In this document: positions 44,392-57,020 of the stretch, piece after piece
Numbering within the stretch: the first letter of the stretch is position 1
Layout of the letters: every line of letters starts with the position of its first letter
From: Anthonomus grandis grandis
Lineage: Eukaryota; Arthropoda; Insecta; Coleoptera; Curculionidae
NCBI RefSeq assembly: GCF_022605725.1
Contig: NC_065558.1
Span: 4,278,001-4,342,000 of the forward strand
DNA length: 64,000 nucleotides
Reading direction: 5' to 3'
Program-made: the position numbers and the translations under genes
Notes under the pieces: generated by a model
Told to the model about the DNA's origin: nothing
Databases searched by the model: none
Seen by the model: the letters and a program-made list of their open reading frames with translations, nothing else

Positions 44392-47300
44392 ATTAATAAT
44401 AATAATATCTTTATTTCAAATCACATAACAATTACAAACAAAAAAATTAAATAATGTCAACAAAAACACGCATTAGGATTAGGTACAATAGTCTCTTAAA
44501 GAGTAGGGTTCCAGCTTTACTAACAAATCCTTAATTGCAGCCTTAAACTTTCTAACTAATATAATTCTTTTTATGTAATCTGGTAGGGAGTTAAATAGTT
44601 TTATACATGCATAAAGTGCAGATTTTTCATGCTAAAGTTTAATGTCCTTGTGTTATATTTATGCTCCGTTTTTGATTGGAAAAGATGTTTGTTTTTGAGA
44701 AGAAACATTAAACATTCAAATATATGTAAATAAGGCGTATACGGTCATAATACCCAAATCTCTAAAGACTGACCTACAACTTTGAAGAAAATCCATTTGT
44801 TTATAATTCTTATCAGCCTTTTTTCAACAATAAAAATATTTTGTAAAATGCTATCTTTTCCCCAAAAAATGATACTATATTTAACAAAGTTAGCAAAGTA
44901 CAGAATTCTTAAGGATTTTTCATTCATGTATTTTCCAATTATTCTAATACCATAACAAATAGAATTTAACTTTTTTATTAGCTGGTTTATATAATGATAA
45001 TAATAATAATAATAACCTTTATTATTTAACATGAAATTTACATAGAATATAAACTTACAGGTGTATTCAATAATTGAGGTAAATAAAAGCTAATGTATCA
45101 GACTCCTGCATGAAGGTTCTGTTCTACCTACATAACTACAACATAAATTTTTTTTTTAAATTAAACTAAACTAACTACTAGATATAATGTACATACATTA
45201 GATCTAGGTAGTTGATGATTTGGTACAGATTACAACAATACAACAATTAAATACGGAAGAATATATCTAATACTAGTCATTTAATTACAATTTATAAACA
45301 AGAAAAATGAAAAATAAATCTTCTAGCTCTAATATGCATGTTACTAATTATCTAATAAGATTTGCCTTACTTTTGTTTTGAATCTATAAATGGAATTCGA
45401 AGTATCAGTTATATCGGGTGATAGCGCATTAATTATAAGAGAATGATTTTTTGAAAAATTGATTTTTGTGTTTAGGAATAGTTAAAGATTTACTTCTTAA
45501 ATTTAAGTGGTGAATGTCTGTCTGAAATGTAATTTTGTTGTATAGGTAGGGAGGACTGCGGTATTTAATAATTTTCTAAAATAGCACACTGGAATGTAGT
45601 TTACGTCTATTAAACATATTAAGCCACTTAAGATCATTAAGCTTATGTGATACATAAGCTCGCCTATTAACAAGAGTTTTTGCATTTTTTGAACTCTATA
45701 GGAGTCTTGACCATCTAGACAAGGTCCATAAACCACATCACAATGATTAAAATTTGACAGCACAAGAGAGTCGCATAGCTCACGTTTAATATTCAGATCT
45801 TAGTAATGTCGATGAGGGTACATGGTTTTTAGAGCACAATACGACTTTTTAAGATTATTTGATATGTGTCCACTAAACTTTAGCTGTGAATCAAGTATTA
45901 ACCCCAAGCTCTTGGTGCTCTCAACTACTTGAAGTTTTTGATATTCAACAAACAACGAAAATTCTTCATAAATAGTCCTTATTTGACTTTTTTAACTTTA
46001 CTTCCAAAGAGAATAACTACACATTTTTTAGGGTTTAATTTTAACATATGTTTACTAGAGACTTTAACAAGTGCATCAAGATCAGCATTTATATGGTTCA
46101 AAGCAGTTAAATAATCAGAAGGTGCAAAGGAGTGATACAACTGCGTATCATCTGCATAGAAGTGATACTTAAAGTATTCCAGATATTGAGAAAAGCATGT
46201 TGTATAAATACTAAATAGTAGTGGCCCCAATATACTACCTTAAGAACTGAAAGACGACTTGAAAAGGTTGCATCAAGTTCTACTATTTGAGACCTATTAC
46301 TTAAAAATGACTTTATTAAAGCTATAGCATGATTTGAGAATCCTATGTAGTGTAGTAAGGCTACCAATGTTTGATGATTTGAAAAATCGAAAGCTTTAGT
46401 AAAATCTAGCAATACCAGAGCAGTGACTGTTATTATCTCGGGCACGAAAAATGTCATCGGTAATATCTGCCATTGCTGTTGCGCAACTATATACACTGCG
46501 ATATCCAGATTGCCGAAAATCTATTAATATGGTTCCTTATTTGTACATCCAATACGCGTTCTAATATTTTAGACATAGTTGGCAGCACACTAATGGATCA
46601 AAAATGTGTATAGTCAGTAGGATTACTTATTTTTGGAAAGGGTAAGACAATGGCTTCCTTCCAACAATTGGGAAAATAGTTAGTTTCTAAGCATTTATTT
46701 ATTATGTGTGTAATATATTCACAAATATGAGGACAGCAAAGCTCAAGAACTGTTATGTTAAGACCGTCTGATCCAAAGGCTTTACTTTTAATTTTTTTAA
46801 TTATGTTAAATAGCTCACAATTTTCCACTGCTCTGAACTTCAAAGAGAAATCTATGTCACTTTTTTTATTAGTTAAATAAAAATTTAAAAGTTTCTGATC
46901 TAAAGGCTGGTTTGAGATAGTAAAGATTATAAAAAAAAATATTTTTTATTTTTAAATTTATGCCTATAATAGGCTTTGCGTTCCATTCTTATTGAAGCTG
47001 TTGTTAAGTTTCTTAATGATTTATATAATTCCCATTTTTCTAGACGTTTAGTGCGTTTAAACTGCTGAAGAGCTGCATCTTTTAATTTCTGCATTTTCTT
47101 AATATTCTCTGTAATCCAATAGGAAGGGTTTTTTAGGCAATGGAATTGTTTTAAGAGGAGCGTGAATATCAAATAGGCTAGTTATAGAGTTGTTAAGAAA
47201 TACGACTTTTTGATTAACATCAACGATATTGTAAACATTATTAAACGGTATCGATTGAAGGTCATTTTTAAATAGGTTATAGTTTATATTTTTTAGATTT

Positions 47301-48420
47301 CTATAAATGATAGTTTATGGTTTATAATTTAATTTGGCCATTTGTATCTATATATTGTATGACCAGTTAAGGTGTTCATTGATATATAACCCTAACATCT
47401 TGGCATTTTCGTTTACATTTAAACTATTATTGCTAAATTCCATTTGCAGAGGCTTTTGTATGTTACATTGTTTTGTTCGAAACATTATAATATTTGTGTT
47501 TTTTTTGTTTAAAATTAACCTATTTGTATTAAACCAGTATGTGATCATGTCAAGGAATTCTTCTGTTTTATTCAATAAATCTTTTAATGATTTACGAGTA
47601 ATAATAATGCTAATGTCATCAAAATATTTAACAATCTTCTGGCTAGGTGAATTTATTAAGAGATCAAGATCATTAATAAATCTTATGAACAATACCGGAC
47701 CAAGTATGCCTTGTGCAATTCCTATATTATTAAATACACACCTGTTTTGCCATTCATTGATATTTTTACTATTTGTTTTCTGTTATTAATGTAGAACCTA
47801 AATCACTCTATTATATCTCTCTAATTTTTTTATTGACAGGTCCCTATTCAAACAATCGTACACTTTGGTTAGATCTAAAAGCATTTCAAGAGCAACTTCA
47901 CCATTTTCCAAATATTTTACAATGTTTTTAATGAATGTAAATATAGCAGTTTGTGTTAATTTGCCTTTTAAGAGACCGTGTTGATTTTCACTAAACAGGT
48001 TATTGGAAGTAAAGAAATTAGTCAATCTTGTGCTCATAGCTGCTTCGAAAATTTTTGAAAACCCCGGTAATAGGCTTATGGGCCTAGAATTATTAAAATT
48101 ATCAAAATTCCCTTTTTTACATCATGGATTTATTTGGGAAATTTTTAAATTTTCCGGAATTATTCCATATTTAAAAATGACATAGCATAGGACATTATTG
48201 ATTTTAGGAGTGGCTATTTTAATAATACTTGTCCCTACAAGTATTATTAAAATTTCGTCTATTCCACTGCTATTTTTATTTTTTACTTCTTCAATTAAAG
48301 AATTAAATGGAATTTTAGTTAGGGAACTTAATTGATCTGGAATAACAGAGACTAAAAATTGGCATAAGATTGGCATTGAAAAATCAAAACTCTTGACAAA
48401 AGATTGGTATTTTTATTTGT
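44392..48420 (-). mobile_element. RT2 non-LTR retrotransposon, 5'-truncated, containing a nested RT1
   Basis: Minus-strand pieces: EVKNKNSSGIDEI (48.3 kb), LLKGKLTQTAIFTFIKN and LDLTKVYDCLNRDL (47.9 kb), KYFDDISIIITRKS with the catalytic FDD box and LNKKNTNIIMF (47.5 kb), then LGLYINEHLNWSYNI up to 47351. The same frame resumes at 44987 with NQLIKKLNSICYGIRI and RILYFANFVKYSIIFWG, a C-terminus at 44.5 kb, and a 3' end AATAAAGATATTATTATTATT near 44400. RT1 sits in the gap. Frameshifts and stops make it inactive. No endonuclease domain is present. Confidence 0.75.
44993..47350 (-). mobile_element. RT1 CR1/Jockey-type retrotransposon inserted in RT2
   Basis: Minus-strand pieces: PSYWITENIKKMQ and WELYKSLRNLTTASIR (linker before the RT); SKAFGSDGLNITVLELCCPH and KEAIVLPFPKISNP; LLDFTKAFDFSNHQTLV; YHFYADDTQLYHSFAP with the catalytic YADD box; NPKKCVVILFGSK; SNFNHCDVVYGPCLDGQDSY. 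The 3' end is AATAAAGGTTATTATTATTATT near 45025. The 5' end starts in the linker, so the endonuclease is absent. TATAT (44988-44992 and 47351-47355) looks like the target duplication. Stops and frameshifts are present. Confidence 0.8.
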
Positions 48421-48423
48421 GAA

Positions 48424-48660
48424 GAAAAGTCTTCCGAACCCGCTATAAATCATTAACTTTTACCAAAAAAATTTAATCAATTGTACGCAACTGCCTGGAC
48501 GAAATAGTAAATTTATTCCAGGCAGTCGATTTGAAACCCATTTCTTTCTATAACTAATAAAATGCACTTAAATAATTACAAAATTCTTCCAGGGAGGATT
48601 GGCATTTTCATTCATAAAAACAAGTCTTCCCGCCCTTCCCAACCCGCTATATTATAGCCA
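48424..48660 (-). repeat. GCCTGGAA-type repeat, inverted copy flanking RT2
   Basis: The complement of 48424-48600 matches 44044-44220 along its whole length, including TTTATAGCGGGTT near the inner edge, the CCAGGCAG dyad and ATTAGTTATAGA at the outer edge. A further partial copy (GGCATTTTCATTCATAAA ... CCCGCTATA) follows at 48603-48655. Confidence 0.75.
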
Positions 48661-49440
48661 CTCCACTTCTAAAATGGACTTCTACTTACAAAAATAAATT
48701 AACGATTTATGCAGACATTTCTGAAATTCTTAAACTTTCCATCTCCTGATTAAGTTTTATCATGGCCATTTATTCCTTATAATTTTCTTTAATAGTCCTC
48801 AATACAACAAGTCTTAATACAACATATATTTACCGAAATACCTAAAAAAAGGGGTTATACCCTTATTGGCTTAGTAAAATAAATAAATAGAAATACGCCT
48901 CATGGAACAAATCGGACATAAATGAACCCCGATCCGATCCATGCGTAAGATAATATTTCACACACACTCCCGTTTAAATGAAGCTTGATGTTTGTGTTCT
49001 TCCGGACTTAAAAAAAGGGGAAAACTTATTCAATTTAAAGTATTCTCATGAGATTTCCGAGTAAATCTGTTATTTAACAAACATTTCTTACGTTTCACGA
49101 GATCAACCCTCTTTCAGACAATCAGGTCTATTAAAAATTTAAATCGATTTAACATGCGGTCATACCCCTTCAATTGACAAATAGTGTCTCCCATAAGAGA
49201 TTAGTAAAAACCGGGAGGGACACGAACGTTATTGTAACCAAAAGAAATTATTCCTATGGACACTAAAATCCCCCCCCCCTCTTATGTGTATAAAGCATAC
49301 GTTTCCAAGCCTTATTTTCTACCGGGAGATTAAATTAAATCTGGCCATTGTGATGCAAAATGTGTTTTGCGCCATTGTGGTAATTGTGCTTAGCTAGAGT
49401 TGCCATCTCTATCCACCCCATACGTTCTTTATCAACGCTT
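48661..49440. other. Moderately GC-richer single-copy-looking stretch
   Basis: Complex sequence with a C10 run at about 49270-49279 and no supported ORF. Confidence 0.35.
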
Positions 49441-50868
49441 TGTTTTCGGCCGTACTGTTTTTTCTAGGATGCCACTCGTGCCGGTTGAATTATTCAATAC
49501 GAATTAGGACTGGTTTTAATGGGATTTTAAATAATTTATTTCAAAAGGGATTTGCGCTAACTGTCCGTTTAAGATTAGTTCAAAGGGGGTTGAGCAACTC
49601 GCTGGATTCTTATAGAGTTTTAAAGAGTTCATACCTGTAGTGATTATTATTTATTTATTGGTGATCCTCCTCCAAGTTTATTGTCAAACTATTGGTGGTC
49701 TTCGGATAAGAATAAAAGACTTACAGAAAAATATCATTATTTTTATTACAAGTATTTAGTTATTGTCTTAATCAAAGCGTGGTTTAATGGTAGTATTTTG
49801 GATACTGAAATTATATTTCCCAGCTATAATATTTTCAGAGCTGATCGTAGTCAAAAAACTAGTGACAAGTCAAGGGGCAGAAGTGTAATGGTTGCAGTCT
49901 CTTCAAAAATTAAGTCATCAAATGTAAGCTTGTGCAGTTATTTTATTGATTGAACTGATTGTTCTGGCCCTACTTTCGATTTTGTGGGATGGAATTCTTT
50001 CTTGGTATTAATAAGTTACCTTAGTTCAGCTTTGGGTGTTGAAATGAACAAATGAATAAATTTTTGTAGGGTCCCGTTGCCCTTCGTCTAGTTAGGAATC
50101 TTTTAATTTTTGCATATTTTAGATCTTCTAGTTTAGCTTTTAATTATGAATGTTTTTTTTTGTTTGATAAATTGTAGCACTGTCTCTATTTCTAGATCTT
50201 TGTGTATGTCTGTATTCGTCATGAATCATGGGGAGTTTACAATTAATTTTAGCACTTTGTTTTAGAATACTTGTTGTTTTATTTGTTTTAGAATAGGTAG
50301 TTAGTATATAGTAATTTTGGTCTAATTACCTGTTTGTAGATGAGCACTTTGTTTTTTAAAGAAAGCTGGCTTCTTTTCCTAATGTAGGGATATGACGATG
50401 TTATAATCCCGTTACATTACTTAACTTATTGCATGGCTTGAAATAAAAAGTAATTTTTTTTTGTCGAAATAAATACTTAGATATACTAGATAACTTCTGA
50501 TTTCCAAGGGATTATTATTTCTATATTCAGATTATTATTTCCAGGGGATCCAGACAGCAGCATCCAGACTCTATTTCATGATTAATAGAAATCTTAACCT
50601 TCCTGAGGTTAAATGATCTATTGGGGATGGTGAAACATATATCGACGGCCCTGAAGTGTGTCCTGCATGCTTTATGGTAGAGACATACTCATATCGCAAA
50701 ATAGTACAAGTAAATAATATTCCTCCTTAACGATCGACATGTCTTTCTAAATTAAGTAATTTCAATATTCAAAATACATTGATATAACACTTGAGATAAG
50801 TTCACTAAAATTTGATGAGTTCTATTATGATTTTAGAACCGATACATATTTTGATGTTAATAACTATT
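49441..50868. other. No gene recognised
   Basis: The ORFs at 49440-49640 and 49681-49953 have no motif I recognise. The remainder is AT-rich. Confidence 0.4.
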
Positions 50869-50945
50869 TATGTATTCCAGGCAGTCGAGTTAGAACATAT
50901 TGCTATCTATAATGAAATGCAATTAAGTACCTTAAAGACTCTTTG
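50869..50945 (-). repeat. Short GCCTGGAA-type repeat fragment
   Basis: The complement contains TCGACTGCCTGGAATACAT and ATTTCATTATAGATAGCAAT, as in the copies at 44 kb and 63.4 kb. Confidence 0.55.
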
Positions 50946-50956
50946 AGGCTCTTAAG

Positions 50957-51135
50957 ATGATAAAAAGCTGGTTAGACTCTAATATACTTACATCAAATCT
51001 AACAAAAACCAAATTGAGATATTTTAAATGTGATCTTAAATATGTATTTATACATGGTGATCTAATTCAGACTAATCCTGATATCAAATTTCTTAGAATT
51101 TTCATTGACTAAAATTTAAAATTTAACAGACATAA
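50957..51135 (+). pseudogene. Non-LTR RT fragment, post-catalytic region
   Basis: Plus-strand translation reads MIKSWLDSNILTSNLTKTKL then IKFLRIFID-stop-NLKFNRH. This is the segment W(L/F)xxNxLxLNxxKTKxxxF ... KFLGIxID.NLxFxxHI that follows the catalytic box in Jockey/CR1-like RTs. It ends in an in-frame stop and is only about 60 codons. Confidence 0.6.
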
Positions 51136-51349
51136 ATTTTTTTCACAAACAGCACATTGGAAGAAATGTTTTTTGTATTTCTCTTGTCAACTTTTCTATC
51201 ATCTTAATACTCTCGTGTTTTTTTTTCACCAATTTTAAGCTAGATTTTTCTCATGTAATTCGACTTAAGACATACAACAAATATCATTTTAATATTATCT
51301 GTTAAGATAAGTGTACCTTACGTTAGTTTTTCGTTTTTAATACAATTTT

Positions 51350-54110
51350 AAGTCACTGGACTGCGTGCAATAATTTTTTTCAAACACCTGATCAAATAAA
51401 ATTCACATTTTAAGTTCTAGTAAGAATTCGATTTAAAGAAAACGTTTTGGAATACTCTAGTGTAAGCTGGAATAATTTAGAACTACTGCTCTGCATGTAC
51501 TTTTTTTTTCAAATACCTTATTATAGAAAAACAAAAATTTACTTTTACAAGCTTGATGAGCTCTAGCTGTTGTTCTAGCTAGAGTTTTTGCACAATTTAT
51601 AGTTTCTAAGTAAAAGGCATATTCTAGAATATTATAGCCTAAATTGAAACATTTTTAATTTAGTAAGCTGCGTGCAATAATTTTTTTTCAAATAAATTAT
51701 TTAAAAAAAACAAAAATTTACATTTACAAGTTTGATGAGCTCTAGCTTTGTTTCTAGCTAGAATTTTGCACTACTTTTGGTTTTTAAGCAAAAATGGCAT
51801 TTTAGAATATTCTAGTATAAATTGAGACATTTTTGGTCTAGTGAGAGGCGTAGAATAATTTTTTGCAATACCTAAGCAAAAAAAAATTAAGATGCACATT
51901 TCCAAATTTGATGACCTCTAGCTTTGATTCTAGCTAGAGTTTTTGCACAATTTATGCTTTCTAAGTAAAAGTCACATTATAGAAAATTATAGTATAGACT
52001 GAAACATTTTTAATGCAGTGAGCTGGGTGTAATAATTTTTTTTCAAATACCTTATTATAGAAAAAACAAAATTTACATTTACACGTTTGATGAGCTCTAG
52101 CTTGGATTCTAGCTAAAATTTTTGCACTACTTTTGTTTTTTAGGCAATAATGGCATTCTAAAATATTCCAGTATGAACTGAGACATTTTTAGTCTAGTGA
52201 GCTGCGTGGAATGATTTTTTTGTCAAATACCTTATTAAAGAAAAACCTAAATTTTCATTTACAATTTTGATGAGCTCTAGCTTTGATTCTAGCTAGAATT
52301 TTGCACTACTTTTGGTCTCTAAGCAAAAATGGCATTTCAGAATATTCTAGTATAAATTGAGACATTTTTGGTCTAGTGAGAGGCGTAGAATAATTTTTTG
52401 CAATACCTAAGCAAAAAAAAATTAAGATGCACATTTCCAAATTTGATGACCTCTAGCTTTGATTCTAGCTAGAGTTTTTGCACAATTTATGGTTTTTAAG
52501 TAAAAGGCACATCTAGAATATTATAGTATAAACTGAAACATTTTTAATTCAGTGAGCTGCGTGTAATAATTTTTTTTCTAATACCTTATCAAAGAAAAAC
52601 AATAATTTACATTTCCAAGTTTGATAAGCTCTAGCTTTGATTCTAGCTAAAATTTTTGCACCACTTTTGTTTTCTAAGCAACAATGGCATTGTAGAATAT
52701 TCCAGTATAAACTGAGACATTTTTAGTCTAGTGAGCTGCGTGGAATGATTTTTTTTTCAAATACCTTATTAAAGAAAAACCTAAATTTTCATTTACAAGT
52801 TTGATGACCTCTAGCTTTGATTCTAGCTAGAATTTTGCACTAATTTTGGTCTCTAAGCAAAAATGGCATTTCACAATATTCTAGTACAAATTGAGACATT
52901 TTTGGTCTAGTGAGAGGCGTAGAATAATTTTTTGCAATACCTAAGCAAAAAAAATTAAGATGCTCATTTCCAAGCTTGATGACTTCTAGCTAGAGTTTTT
53001 GCACAATTTATGCTTTCTAAGTAAAAGGCACATTATAGAACATTATAGTATAAACTGAAACATTTTTAATTCAGTGAGCTGCGTAAAATAATTTTTTTTC
53101 AAATACCTTATTAAAGAAAAAACAAAATTTACATTTACACGTTTGATGAGCTCTAGCTTCGATTCTAGCTAAAATTTTTGCACCACTTTTGTTTTCTAAG
53201 CAATAATGGCATTCTAGAATATTCTAGTATAAACTGAAATATTTTTAGTCTAGTGAGCTGCGTGGAATGATTTTTTTTTCAAATACCTTATCAAAGAGAA
53301 ACAAAAATGTACATTTACAAGTTTGATAAGCTCTAGCTGTGATTCTAGCTAGAATTTTGCACGACTTTTGGTCTCCAAGCAAAAATGGCATTTCGGAATA
53401 TTCTAGCATAAATTGAGACATTTTTGGTCTAGTAAGAGACGTAAAATAATTTTTTGCAATACCTAAGCAAAAAAAATTAAGATGCACATTTCCAAATTTG
53501 ATGACTTCTAGCTAGAGTTTTTGCACAATTTATGCTTTCTAAGTAAAAGGCACATTATAGAATATTATAGTATAAACTGAAACATTTTTAATTTAGTGGG
53601 CTGCGTAAAATAATTTTTTTTTCAAATACCTTATTAAAGAAAAAACAAAATTTACATTTACACGTTTGATGAGCTTCAGCTTTGATTCTAGCTAGAAGTT
53701 TTGCACGACTATTGGTCTCTAAGCAAAAATAGCGTTCTGTATTATTCCAGTATAAACTAAGACATTTTTAGTCTAGTAAGCTGCGTGGAATAATTTTTTT
53801 TCAAATACCTTATCAAAGAAAAACAAAAATTCACATTTCCAAGTTTGATGAGCTCTAATTTGGATTTTTGAACCCGAATTTTTGCAATCCTTTTGGTTTT
53901 TAAGCAAAAATAGCATTTCAGATTATTCTAGTATAAACTGAGACATTTTTAGTCTAGTGAGCAGCGTGTAATAGTTTTTTTGTCAATTACCTTATTAAAG
54001 AAAAACAAAAATTTACATTTGATAAGCTATAGTTTTGATTCTAGCTAAAATGTTTGCACCACTTTTATTTTCTAAGCAAAATTGGCATTTTAGAATATTC
54101 CAGTATAATT
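51350..54110. repeat. Satellite A: about 15 monomers of about 176 bp, trimeric higher-order period
   Basis: A landmark TTTGATGAGCTCTAGCTTTG (with variants) recurs at 51555, 51734, 51910, 52089, 52269, 52445, 52623, 52803, 52978, 53145, 53325, 53500, 53669, 53847 and 54021. Spacings are 167-180 bp. One monomer type with GCAATACCTAAGC occurs at 51864, 52400, 52934 and 53456, every third unit (536, 534, 522 bp). The monomer carries a TCTAGCTAGA palindrome and AGAATATTCT. Outer monomers are more diverged, as expected at array edges. Minus-strand ORFs in it are by-products. Confidence 0.93.
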
Positions 54111-54765
54111 TATTCAGGTAATGGAATCATCTGCAATTTCTTATAAGCAATTGGAGAAGAGTAGTTCTTTTCAGGAGGTTAGTCATTTTTTACACACAGT
54201 TTGAAATGTTTACTATTTTTTACAAGCAAGAAGTCATTTCTGATTCCTTCCAGGCATTTGAAGGTTTTTGCATTTAATATAGTTAAAGTCATCTTCAGTA
54301 TCATTAAAAGCATCTGCTCTTTTTTAAAGTACAGTTTTTTGCAGATGGTTATACTCATATTAATATATCTCACAAGTATATCTCATTTTGTTACGAACAT
54401 TTGCAGTAAATTCTGGTTTTTTCCAGAGAGTTGGTGTTAAATTTTCATTTGTTAACTGACATTCATTTAAACTTTGGTTTCAATAATTTGTAAAAGGTGT
54501 CTAAAAAGATAATTCCTATTTGTATATTCATAATTAAAACAAGAGAAATATTGAGCATATATACTCAACAATTTTCATCGAATTGACCAAATTTATTGAC
54601 TCCAACTTTTAATAAGGTGCCCTCTATCACCTCTCTTATAATACAAAATACATCATTTTCTCTAAACGTCCAAATTTAACTGCAATGTTTCTAAGCTTAA
54701 GAATGTCGTTACAATAATAGAATTTGAATCTGCGATAAGTTATTATAATATTTAAAACATAAATA
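54111..54765. other. Spacer between satellite A and RT3, no gene recognised
   Basis: AT-rich. The overlapping ORFs at 54179-54440 show no recognisable domain. Confidence 0.4.
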
Positions 54766-56452
54766 TTTTAGTACTTCTAGACTTCTCCAAGGCCTTTGAT
54801 ACTCTGGATCACCGTCTCCTATTAGCTAAGCTAAAATATTATGGGTTCGACGCGGACTCTGTTCAATTAATTAATTCATTTCTAAGCAAATGGTCACAAA
54901 AGGTGGTTTATAACAATATTACGTCGAATGCATTGGATGTTCTGTCGGGTGTGCCACAAGGAGCTATTTTATCACCCCTTCTATTTATTATTTACACTAT
55001 TGATTTAATTCTCGCACCTAAATACTGTAAAACACAAGCATACGCGGATGACACACAAATCTATGTCTCTTTTGATTATAACAAATCGCAAGAAATGACC
55101 GATAAAATAAACGCTGATCTTCAGGTTATTAAATAATTATCTGCTGAACATAACCTAAACTTAAATTCTGACAAAACTAAACTATTATGTATTGGCAGCA
55201 AAATCAAAAGAAACTCTATTAAAAACAATTTAAAATTAAAAATAAATAATAAAATTTGCATCCAGCGCAAAAAATCTTGGCTTAACTATCGACAAAGATC
55301 TCAGATTTAGTGCATACGTTCAGAATATAACAAGAAATAGCTTCTGTGCGCTGAAATTATTATATAATAATCGGCACATTCTTAACTACTCGTTGAAAAA
55401 AAGTTTATGCGACACATTAGTACTCTCACATTTCAACTATGGTGACTTTATATACGGTCCATGTCTTACAGCTCTCGATAAACAAAAAATACAAAGGGTA
55501 CAGAACGCATGCTGTCGATTGATATACGGAATCGGGAAGCATGACCATATTACTCATAAAATTGTAAAATCTAACTGGCTAAATATGGAAAGCCGTAGAA
55601 AACTACATCTTTCAAATTTTGTGCATAAGCTTCTCAATACCACTAACACCTCGAATACTCTTAAAAATAAATTTGTGCCAAGGACAAGCATGCATGGACA
55701 AAATATTAGAAACAAAAACAAATTCTTCATCCCGTTACATAAAAAATCTATGTATAAAAGATCCTTTTCATATAATGCAATCACCTTATATAATTCCATA
55801 CCTGATAATTTTAAAATATTTAATATTGACAAATTTAAATACAAAATGCGTTTGTTTTTATTTAATCAACAATCTCACCATGAATAAGAAAGGATTTTTT
55901 TTCTTTCTTACTAAAGACAAAAAGACACTTAAAATGAGCATGTTGAGGCAATACTTAATAAAAAAAAAATAAAAGAATAAATAAAAAAATGGGAGAATAG
56001 CCAGGAAAAGTGTATCTGACTTGTGTAATAAACCAACCTTATAATATATTTGAAGAATTTATAAACAGGTATTGGCATTGTATGCTGAACTGGACTAGGC
56101 TTTGAAATTATTTCAAAATATAACTATCTACTTTTTAAAGAAAATCTCTACCTGCTACTGGGTAAGGCTATATTACGGTCTTTTGTATCGCACAATTTGT
56201 CGTTGTGTATAATAATTCTTTAAGTAACTTCTTTTTTCTTTCTACAATATGTGCGTACATTTAAAGTGCTATTCGCTAATAAGTTGCATGATATTGTTTC
56301 ATTTTCACTTCAGAGGGATTAGGTAGGTTAAGTAAGAGTAGCCACATGGCTAGACTTCGCCTCTCTTATATCCCTATAGAAATGTATGTATGATAATCAC
56401 AACTGTAAATTGTTTGTTTGTTAAATAAAAAACGTTTATTATTATTATTATT
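54766..56452 (+). mobile_element. RT3 CR1/Jockey-type retrotransposon, 5'-truncated
   Basis: Begins inside the RT domain and ends with TAAATAAAAAACGTTTATT and (ATT)n at 56425-56452, the same type of 3' end as RT1 and RT2. The truncated start is typical of incomplete target-primed reverse transcription. Confidence 0.85.
54771..55887 (+). pseudogene. RT3 reverse transcriptase, C-terminal two thirds
   Basis: In order: VLLDFSKAFDTLDHRLLLAK with the first catalytic Asp; GVPQGAILSPLLFIIYTIDL; QAYADDTQIYVSF with the YADD box; LNLNSDKTKLLCIGSK; NLGLTIDKDLRFSAYVQNIT; LSHFNYGDFIYGPCL; QRVQNACCRLIYGIGKHDHI; a C-terminus with SFSYNAITLYNSIPDN. Defects: an in-frame TAA at about 55135 and a frameshift near 55255. 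All catalytic Asp residues remain. Few defects make it one of the youngest copies here. It would copy element RNA into DNA at the target. Confidence 0.88.
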
Positions 56453-57020
56453 TCAAAATTGTATCATACCAAAGATAATAAGCATGCTCTCATTAAGATC
56501 TTTCCAGAGATAACCAAAACTTTTAATCTAATAAACACACTAAAACTCTTGGTACGCTACTGCCACATCCACCATTTTTTCCCTATAGAACGTAAAGCCT
56601 AATCCACTCATTGTTAACATTTAGTTGCTTGTATATTACTATTTTGGTTAATCCGCATTAGTTCGAGGTTTCAATAGGGCATGTAATATCTTTTGAAAGA
56701 CGGCACAGAATAAGTCTCTCTTAAGTTTGATGATTTGTTGATAGTAATACATATTGTATGAGAGGTACTGGCGGAAAATCTGTTCGATGCAGGTCCTTTT
56801 AAGAAAAAAAACTACTCATCATCATCATGTTTTTAATAATCCAAACAATTATATATAGACCTGCACAAGGTATAGATAATAGACACCCCATATGGAGATG
56901 GTGATTGCTACTGTATGACCAGCATTCTTTTAAATATAAGCGGCATGATAAGGCATTAATTGCTTTACTGGAAAAAACCCCAATAATATATGATTAACTA
57001 AATATTTAGTTGCAAAGTGC
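56453..57020. other. No gene recognised
   Basis: AT-rich, no coding motif or repeat match that I can see. Confidence 0.4.

Noticed and set aside
49440..49953. Two neighbouring ORFs as a small gene
   Set aside because: No recognised motif, no splice signals that join them, and length within the chance range.
53245..53487. An 80-codon minus-strand ORF in satellite A
   Set aside because: It follows the repeat and is not kept in other monomers.
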